The notes beneath the pieces were generated by a model that worked only from the letters and a program-made list of their open reading frames with translations, had not been told where the DNA came from and ran no database searches. The position numbers were made by a program, and so were the translations under genes. Shown here in pieces: positions 58,239 through 64,000 of a DNA stretch of 64,000 nucleotides; the first letter of the stretch is position 1; every line of letters starts with the position of its first letter. Source of the stretch: Kitasatospora sp. MBT63 (GTDB lineage Bacteria; Actinomycetota; Actinomycetes; Streptomycetales; Streptomycetaceae); contig NZ_JAIZ01000806.1 of the NCBI RefSeq assembly GCF_000710465.2, forward strand, positions 78,600 to 142,599. The letters run 5' to 3'.

Positions 58239-60088
58239 GTTGCTACCCCTCCCAGGGGCGATGGGCCCGGCTCCGACGGTCGCACCCGGACCGGCACTGA
58301 CTAGTTCCTACCCCTCCGAGGGGCGATGAGACCAAGGCGAAGGCGTTCTGGGAGGCGCACAGTTGGTAGTTGCTACCCCTCCGAGGGGCGATTAGGCGCC
58401 TACGTCATCAGCCCGGTCTACATCGCCAGCCCGTTGTTACCCCTCCAGAGGGGCGATGAGACGTGGAGTGAGCGAGCCGGTACGGTCGCTGCCTACCGAT
58501 TGCTACCCCTCCCAGGGACACGACGAGCCCCTCGGGGCTGGCGACGTGGTTGCAGGCCGACATGATGTTGCTACGCCTCCCAGGGGGATGAGCCCGTCCC
58601 GGAGTTTCAGGAGAGCGCGGACCGTTTCTAGTTGCTACCCCTTCGAAGGGGCAATGAGCCTTGGCCGTGGCGAAACGTGAGATGTGCACCAACGAGTTGT
58701 TACCCCTTCGTAGGCGATGAGACCCGGCAGTGTTCGGTGTCCTTCGGGAAACCTGGTTTGGGTTGCTACCCCTCCGAGGGTCGATGAGACGAGTGGACCG
58801 CGTACGGGATGGCCGGCCACCACGGGTTGCTACCCCTCCGAGGGGTGATGAGATGAGCGAGGGCTGCATCCAGAGCCTGTACTGGGACATGTTGTTACCC
58901 CTCCGAGGGGCAATGAGACCGGCCGATCGACCGCAACACGAAGGAGGGGTTCGCGTTGTTACCCCTCCGAGGGCGATGATCCCCGAGGCGGGCAGGCACA
59001 TCGAGGGGCGCGTCACCACGTTGCTACCCCTCCAAGGGGCGATGAATTCGCGGACGTCGGCCCGATCTTCACGGCGCTGACCGGGTTGCTACTCCTCCGA
59101 GGGGCGATCAGACGTTCGCCGCTGCCGGCACCCTGACCGTCATCACGAAGTTGCTACCCCTCCGCGGGGCGGTGAGACCAGCGACCGCGCAAAGCTCGCG
59201 CACAACGCCACGTTGTTGCTACGCCTCCCAGGGACGATGAGCTGGAGGACCCGATGACGCCCGGAACGCCCGTTCAGTAGTTGATACCCCTCCCAGGGGC
59301 GATGAGACCAGCGCGCAGTCGGACATGCTGATCCGCAGCCCGAGGTTGCCATCCCTCCGAGGGGCGATGAGAGCACGGTCCGGATCGGCTCCCACGACTC
59401 CGAGGCCCGGTTGCCACCCCTCCCAGGGGCGATGAGAAGGTCTCCGTGATCGGCACCGCCTGCTGGGACCTCGCGTTGCTACCCCTCTGAGGGGCAATGA
59501 GACCTGCCGCAGGATCAACGCCTGGCTGATCGCGAAGATCTTGTTTCCCCTCCGAGGGGCGATGAGACTACGTGGACCCGGAGGCGGACGAGGCGCCATG
59601 GTAGTTGCTACCCCTCGAGGGGTGATAAGCCACAGGGTGTGCCAACGCCCGGCATGAGATGGCTGATCACGTTGCTACTCCTCCGACGGGTGATGAGCCT
59701 TCAACAAGCGGATACGTAGTTGGCGGTCTGAGCCTGTTGCTACCCCTCCGAGGGGCGATGAGGCGAATCCGGCCCACTGGTCGCCGGTGGACTACGCGAC
59801 GTTGCTACCCCTCCCAGGTGCGATGAGACGAAGATCTACGTCAACCCGATCGTCGCCCTCATCTGGTTGCTATCCCTCCGAGGGGCGATGAGACGGCCTG
59901 GCTCTCGGTGCTCACCATGACCGGATTCCCGTTGCTACCCCTCCGAGGGGCGATGGAATGTGGATCTACCTGCTGCTGGAGGTCTACACCCACCGGTTGT
60001 TACCCCTCCCAGGGTGATGAGACCGCGCGCTTCCCATTCTCGTGGGAGGCGTTCATGAACTTGCTACCCCTCCCAGGGGTGATGAGAC
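58239..60088 (+). CRISPR. CRISPR array: 29 repeats, 28 spacers, highly diverged repeats
   Basis: Repeats of about 29 bases recur every 64-68 bases (mostly 65), leaving ~36-base spacers. The consensus begins GTTGCTACC, has a CCCCTC-C-GAGGGG stem and ends CGATGAGAC. Starts by eye: 58239, 58304, 58369, 58433, 58499, 58567, 58631, 58696, 58762, 58826, 58891, 58955, 59020, 59085, 59150, 59215, 59280, 59345, 59410, 59475, 59540, 59604, 59671, 59736, 59801, 59866, 59931, 59996, 60060. No repeat equals the consensus and all differ from one another, but most can still fold the stem. Spacers are all different. The array lies upstream of cas6 on the same strand. Confidence 0.97.
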
Positions 60089-60380
60089 CCGATGGTAACG
60101 CCGCAGGTCGGTATCCGTGTTGGGCTGGTGGTTGCGCCAGGTTCTGCAGTAGGGGCCTGGTGATGTTGTCGATCACGGAGTTGGGGGCTGCGGTGCGCAG
60201 TTCGGCTTCGACCTGGGTGGTCGCGGCCAAGGGTACGGCGGCGAGTGCCGCCGGGGCCCCGGGGTGACTGTGCGCAATCTTGTGACGGCTGTCAGTGGCG
60301 CCGTTTAGGGTCCTGGAATGTGCGGCTGGTGCTTCGTCAGCCCACTGGGTTGTCATGCCATTTGAGCGTTGGGATGCGGG
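60089..60380. other. Region between CRISPR array and cas6
   Basis: 292 bases that may hold the leader or the cas promoter. The last repeat (60060-60088) is followed by unrelated sequence. A minus-strand frame here (VEAELRTAAPNSVIDNITRP) has protein-like composition but no recognised family. No convincing AT-rich leader is visible at either end of the array. Confidence 0.4.
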
Positions 60381-61109
60381 ATGAGGGTGCGGCTTGCCGT
60401 GGTGACGGCGGCGGCGGAGGTGCCGTGGGGCAGCGTGCTTGCCCCTGGTCGCGGGTTGGTCTACGACGTACTGGGGCGGGTGGCTCCCGAGCTTGGGCGC
60501 CGGTTGCACGAGAACGGTGAGGGGCCCCACGGGATGGCGCCGTTCGGGCATGGAGCGCCGGTGTTCTCGTCCGCTCGTCGGCGGCCGGGGCGGTACGCGG
60601 CGGGCGGTCGGGGGGAGGTCGAGTTCGGCAGCCCGGTGCCGGCCATCGTGGAGGCGCTAGCGGCCGGGTTCGCGGAGCGCGAGCTGTTGGACTGGGGCGG
60701 AGTCGCCCTGCGCCTGACGGGCGTTGATGTAGTGGAGCCGCCGGAGTTCGCGGACGGTCGGGCGGTGCTGCGGACCGCCACTCCGGTGGTGATGAAGGGC
60801 TCCGGATGCAGTCCGGAAGGGGTGCGTGGGCCTCGCCAGGCATGGGTGCTGCCGGCGGAGCTGGAGTGGGCGGGCTACTTCCAGGGCAACCTGCGGCGCA
60901 AGGCCGAGACCCTGGGTCTGGACGCCAAGGTCAGCCTGGAGTCGGTGTCCTGGGTGGGGCCGAAGAGGTCGTTCGCGGTGGGGCAGGGCGCCAAGCCGGG
61001 GGCCGCCGTCGAGGTGGAGCTGTCGGGAGCGCCGGAGACGCTACGGGCTCTGTGGAGCTGGGGCCTGGGGCAGGCAAACTCGGCCGGGTTCGGCTGGGTG
61101 ACGGCATGA
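60381..61109 (+). CDS. cas6: CRISPR endoribonuclease Cas6
   Basis: 242 residues with the ferredoxin-like RAMP fold. It begins MRVRLAVVTAAAEVPWG. The C-terminal glycine-rich loop GLGQANSAGFGWVTA is the family signature. It cleaves precursor crRNA at the base of the repeat stem to leave an 8-base 5' handle. ATG 60381 was chosen at the conserved strand start; the ribosome-binding site is weak. The stop overlaps the next gene (ATGA). A His in the N-terminal half (such as in LHENGEGPHG) may serve in catalysis. Confidence 0.92.
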   Translation: MRVRLAVVTAAAEVPWGSVLAPGRGLVYDVLGRVAPELGRRLHENGEGPHGMAPFGHGAPVFSSARRRPGRYAAGGRGEVEFGSPVPAIVEALAAGFAERELLDWGGVALRLTGVDVVEPPEFADGRAVLRTATPVVMKGSGCSPEGVRGPRQAWVLPAELEWAGYFQGNLRRKAETLGLDAKVSLESVSWVGPKRSFAVGQGAKPGAAVEVELSGAPETLRALWSWGLGQANSAGFGWVTA

Positions 61110-62539
61110 CCGCGCCCGCTTGCGGTGACCTCGGCCAGGGCCGACTGGTGCTGACCGCACATCCCTTGCAGCGGGTGGGGGCGTTCGCGCTCGCGGCCCT
61201 GGCTGGCGACGGCTCTCCGGAGGAGACCACCGAGGCCGATTTCGAGGTGGCGCTGTCGCAGATGGCTCGGGACGCGCTGCGTGCAGCGCTCGGACGCGAC
61301 AGTAAAGCTCTGGATGGTTTCTGGTTGAAGGTCAGCTACTCCTTCTTCCCCAACACCGCGATGAACCACCCCAGCAACAGCAAGCGCACCGATGCCGAGA
61401 TCGCGCAGCGGGTGGAGCAGTGGCGGACTCTGCCCCCGCCGTCCGGCTGGCCGCCCACGGTCTGCGCACTGTGCTCACGGCAGGCCGTCGGGTACTACGG
61501 GAAGAGCGACGTGCCGCTCGCCGAGAGCCCCTCGTACCGCAACACCACCCCGCGAGGCCACGACGGGATGGCCTTGTGCTGGCCGTGCCTGAACAGCTTC
61601 TACGCGCTGCCCTACGGGGTGCGCCTCACGGGCGGGCCGTCCATCGCCCTGCACAGCTGGGACGACAACTTCCTTCAGCACGCCGTGGCCGAGCAGGTCG
61701 ACCACAACCGAATGCTCGCCGCCACCGGCGACGCCAGCAGGCGGCAGACCGGAGCGCAGGAGGTCGTCGCGCTGACCGCGCTGCGCACCCACCGCCAGCC
61801 GATGGGCGCCGCCGTCGAGCTGCTGGTATTCAACAACAACAACCGCGGCCAGGAGCTGGAGATCCACTCTCTGGAGCAGCCGCTGGCCGAGTGGCTGCGC
61901 CGCACCCAGCGGCTGGCTGACAGGCGTGCGGGTTTCGCGGAGCTGGTGCGCGCCCACGCCAGTTCGTCGACTCCCGGGCTCGTGACCTTGGCCCGCAACG
62001 TCTTCCGCGCGCCCAGCCGGATCGTGTCCGCCGGCCACGGCCGGCTGCTCGGCGGCCTGACCCGAACCGGGCGGGACCGGTCCCGGGCCGAATCTCTGGC
62101 TGTGCTGCTCAACTCCTTCGCTACCGAGGTAATGCTGATGACCGAGAAAGACCTGGCCGAGATCGCCAGGACCGCACGCAACGTGGCCGTGCTGCTGAAC
62201 ACCGCCACCACCGGCGGCCAGCTGCGGAGCTTCCGCACCCTGCTGCGCGACCCGTCGAAGCTGCGCGCGTGGCTGACCTCCCAAGGCGTGCAGTGGACCG
62301 TCAAGCCGCCCACGGAAGCAGCGGGGCCGTTGGTGACCGAGCGGGGCTTCGAGCTGCTGTTCAGCCCGGTCTCGCAGAACCCGGCCTGGTTTCACCGGGA
62401 CATGCTCCTGGTCGGTGTGCTGCAGGAACTGAACTCGCTCGGCTGGAAGCCCGAGCAGCCGGAGGAGGAGGGCGAGGAGGATCTCGATCCCCGCGACCTC
62501 GAAGCGATGACGTTCGACACGGAGGATGAGCAGCAGTGA
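61106..62539 (+). CDS. cas8: Cascade large subunit Cas8 (Cst1-like, CxxC-CxxC)
   Basis: 477 residues. Two Cys pairs, CALC (Cys120, Cys123) and CWPC (Cys158, Cys161), form the zinc-finger-like motif of the Cst1 type, described as CXXC_CXXC. The N-terminus LVLTAHPLQRVGAFALAALA fits the family. The large subunit recognises the PAM and supports Cas3 recruitment in type I systems. The position between cas6 and cas7 is standard for the Tneap-type I-B operon. The stop overlaps cas7 (GTGA). Confidence 0.88.
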   Translation: MTAPACGDLGQGRLVLTAHPLQRVGAFALAALAGDGSPEETTEADFEVALSQMARDALRAALGRDSKALDGFWLKVSYSFFPNTAMNHPSNSKRTDAEIAQRVEQWRTLPPPSGWPPTVCALCSRQAVGYYGKSDVPLAESPSYRNTTPRGHDGMALCWPCLNSFYALPYGVRLTGGPSIALHSWDDNFLQHAVAEQVDHNRMLAATGDASRRQTGAQEVVALTALRTHRQPMGAAVELLVFNNNNRGQELEIHSLEQPLAEWLRRTQRLADRRAGFAELVRAHASSSTPGLVTLARNVFRAPSRIVSAGHGRLLGGLTRTGRDRSRAESLAVLLNSFATEVMLMTEKDLAEIARTARNVAVLLNTATTGGQLRSFRTLLRDPSKLRAWLTSQGVQWTVKPPTEAAGPLVTERGFELLFSPVSQNPAWFHRDMLLVGVLQELNSLGWKPEQPEEEGEEDLDPRDLEAMTFDTEDEQQ

Positions 62540-63561
62540 CGTACCTGGTTGGCAAGATCGTTCTGGATGTGGTGGCGGGAGCCCCGAACAACGGACTGGC
62601 GGAGGACAACAACGGCAAGGTCAAGCAGTTGCGGGTGGGCCGCGACGCCTACCCGTACGTGTCGGCGCAGGCGTTCCGCCGCTGGCTGCGCGACAGCCTG
62701 CCCGTGCAGGAGTCCCGTTCGCCGGTGACCCGCAGCGGTTCCGGCGCGAAGCAGCAGGCGTACACCGCGGGCCGCCCCGATCTGCACCTGGACGACGACC
62801 TGTTCGGGTACATGGTGGCGGTGAAGAAGGAGAGCTACGGTCGCGAGACGGTGCTGGCGACCGGCACGTTCGTCTCCGTCGTCCCCCAGCGCCCGACCAG
62901 CGACTTCGGCACCATGAGCCGGGACTTCCCCGCCGGCGAGCACCCGGTGATCCACTCCCACGAGCTCTACAGCGCCGTCCTGGCCGGGGACGTGCTCCTG
63001 GACCTCCCCCGTGTCGGTGTCTTCGAGACGGACGGCACCGGCCTGCGCACCGCGCTGAGCCCGGCCTCCGCCGATGAGGCCGTCAAGGCGGGTGCCGAGA
63101 AGACGACGCTGCGCGGCACCGGCGCGGTCAAGCTGCCGCTGGCGGAGCGCCGGCGGCGGGTGGACACCGTGCTGCGCACGCTCGCCGCGGTGCGCGGCGG
63201 CGCGAAGCAGGCCCTCCACTACGGTGACCGCGCCCCGGCGCTGGTACTGCTCGCCTCGGTCAAGGGCGGGGTGAACCCGTTCACCCGGATCGTCGGCGCC
63301 GACGACGGCCGGCCTGTCTTCCAGGCCGATGTGCTGCGCGAGGAGATCGCGGCGTGGAGCGACGAGCTGGACGGCCCGGTGCTGGTCGGCTGGTCGCCCG
63401 GGTTCCTCGGTGACCAGCGCGAGCGGGCGGTCAAGGACCTCTCCGATCTCGTCGACAGCGGCGCGGTGGTCTTCGGGCACCCCCGGGTGATCCTGAACGG
63501 CCTGGCCGACCGGATTGGTGCGGGCGAGCACGACGCCTGGTTCGAGGACCCCGCGGCATGA
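62536..63561 (+). CDS. cas7: Cascade backbone protein Cas7 (Cst2/DevR type)
   Basis: 341 residues of the RAMP superfamily. YLVGKIVLDVVAGAPNNGLA and DAYPYVSAQAFRRWLRDSL match the Cst2/DevR N-terminus, and GTFVSVVPQRPTSDFGTM the following region. Several copies coat the crRNA spacer. GTG 62536 overlaps the cas8 stop, and the end overlaps cas5 (ATGA). Confidence 0.92.
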   Translation: MTYLVGKIVLDVVAGAPNNGLAEDNNGKVKQLRVGRDAYPYVSAQAFRRWLRDSLPVQESRSPVTRSGSGAKQQAYTAGRPDLHLDDDLFGYMVAVKKESYGRETVLATGTFVSVVPQRPTSDFGTMSRDFPAGEHPVIHSHELYSAVLAGDVLLDLPRVGVFETDGTGLRTALSPASADEAVKAGAEKTTLRGTGAVKLPLAERRRRVDTVLRTLAAVRGGAKQALHYGDRAPALVLLASVKGGVNPFTRIVGADDGRPVFQADVLREEIAAWSDELDGPVLVGWSPGFLGDQRERAVKDLSDLVDSGAVVFGHPRVILNGLADRIGAGEHDAWFEDPAA

Positions 63562-64000
63562 CGGCTGCCTCGGTCACGGCGCTACGGGTGACGCTGATCG
63601 CGCCGGTGGTCTCCTTCCGCAACCACCTGTACGCCGGTGTGCAGGTCACCCATCCCTGCCCGCCCCCGTCCACCGTCGCGGGCATGCTCGCGGCGGCGGC
63701 CGGCGGCTGGGACACGGTCGACATCGGCCTGCGGTTCGCCATGGCCTTCCACGCCGCCGGCAGCGGCATCGACCTGGAGACCTACCACCCGCTGGACGCG
63801 ACGGGGAAGGCCACGACCCCGGTGCCGCGCACCCGCGAGTTCCTCGCCGACGCCACCGTGCACGTCTGGCTGCTGGACGACACCGAGACGTGGCGCAGCC
63901 GGCTCCGGCGACCCGTGTGGCCGCTGCGGCTCGGCCGAAGCCAAGACCTCGTCGGTATCCGCCTCGACCACACCGTCCTCACCTTGGTCGAGGGCGAGCA
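63558..64000 (+). CDS. cas5: Cascade protein Cas5, 3' end cut by window edge
   Basis: The first ~147 residues are visible. LIAPVVSFRNHLYAGVQVTH then PPPSTVAGMLAAAAGGW is the Cas5 N-terminal RAMP strand and glycine-rich helix, and PVWPLRLGRSQDLV is the conserved later motif. It binds the 5' handle of crRNA. ATG 63558 overlaps the cas7 stop. cas3, cas4, cas1 and cas2, if present, would lie beyond 64000. Confidence 0.93.
   Translation, partial: MTAASVTALRVTLIAPVVSFRNHLYAGVQVTHPCPPPSTVAGMLAAAAGGWDTVDIGLRFAMAFHAAGSGIDLETYHPLDATGKATTPVPRTREFLADATVHVWLLDDTETWRSRLRRPVWPLRLGRSQDLVGIRLDHTVLTLVEGE

Noticed and set aside
58239-60088. Short open frames inside the CRISPR array
   Set aside because: They run through repeats and spacers, with no ribosome-binding sites and repeated PLRGAM/SSPLGGV-like peptides caused by the repeats.

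Overview
The window is high-GC actinomycete DNA, most likely Streptomyces or Kitasatospora. The signs are strong G/C bias at third codon positions, many GTG starts, GTGA/ATGA gene overlaps, a WhiB-family protein, a DUF2637 protein and XRE regulators with TPR-like tails. Many neighbouring modules are accessory: specialised metabolism, regulation, plasmid mobilisation and CRISPR immunity. This suggests a chromosome arm, an integrated element or a large plasmid rather than core chromosome. No rRNA, tRNA, integrase or transposase gene was found.

Region 1 (1-5154, minus strand) is a class I lanthipeptide locus: a TauD-type oxygenase, a 54-residue FxLD-type precursor peptide, a full-length LanB dehydratase and a LanC cyclase cut by the left edge. 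A NUDIX/XRE-regulator pair diverges from it (5332-6903). Region 2 (7108-18146, minus strand) is a tightly packed probable nine-gene operon: a protein of unknown function, an amino-acid permease, a glutamine-synthetase-like ligase, a Mur-ligase-like protein with a degenerate P-loop, an HTH regulator, a small membrane protein, a nucleoside-deoxyribosyltransferase-like protein, a GH15 hydrolase and an NB-ARC/TPR protein. Region 3 (18622-24662) holds a TPR-type regulator, a GGT-type NAD(P) epimerase, a small peptide gene followed by a JmjC/cupin oxygenase and an aldo-keto reductase (a possible RiPP locus), and a small-molecule kinase.

Region 4 (24883-37174, plus strand) is the most distinctive metabolic locus. 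In order it encodes a radical SAM enzyme, a P450, an SHMT-like PLP enzyme, a GT9 heptosyltransferase-like enzyme, a carbamoyltransferase, a beta-helix/SGNH fusion, a GmhA-HldE triple-domain fusion, an HldD-like epimerase, a GmhB-like phosphatase and an HD-domain protein. Together these supply every step from sedoheptulose 7-phosphate to ADP-L-glycero-D-manno-heptose, plus transfer, carbamoylation and probably acylation. This would be unusual in an organism without LPS and suggests a heptosylated specialised metabolite. Region 5 (37162-44201) is a mixed set: an XRE/NUDIX pair, a HAD phosphatase, two phosphotransferases (one frameshifted), a methyltransferase, a HIT protein, and an intact murG-like gene beside a decayed murG-like fragment.

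Region 6 (44532-56924) looks like part of a mobilisable element: HTH proteins, a P450/membrane protein/ImmA-IrrE/XRE module with twin palindromic operators, a DciA-like DUF721 protein, WhiB, a DUF2637 membrane protein with collagen-like repeats, an oriT-like set of hairpins, MobC and a relaxase. Region 7 (57123-64000) carries two small uncharacterised genes, a 29-repeat CRISPR array in which no repeat equals the consensus and all differ from each other, and the start of a type I-B-like cas operon (cas6, cas8/cst1, cas7/cst2, cas5) that runs off the right edge.
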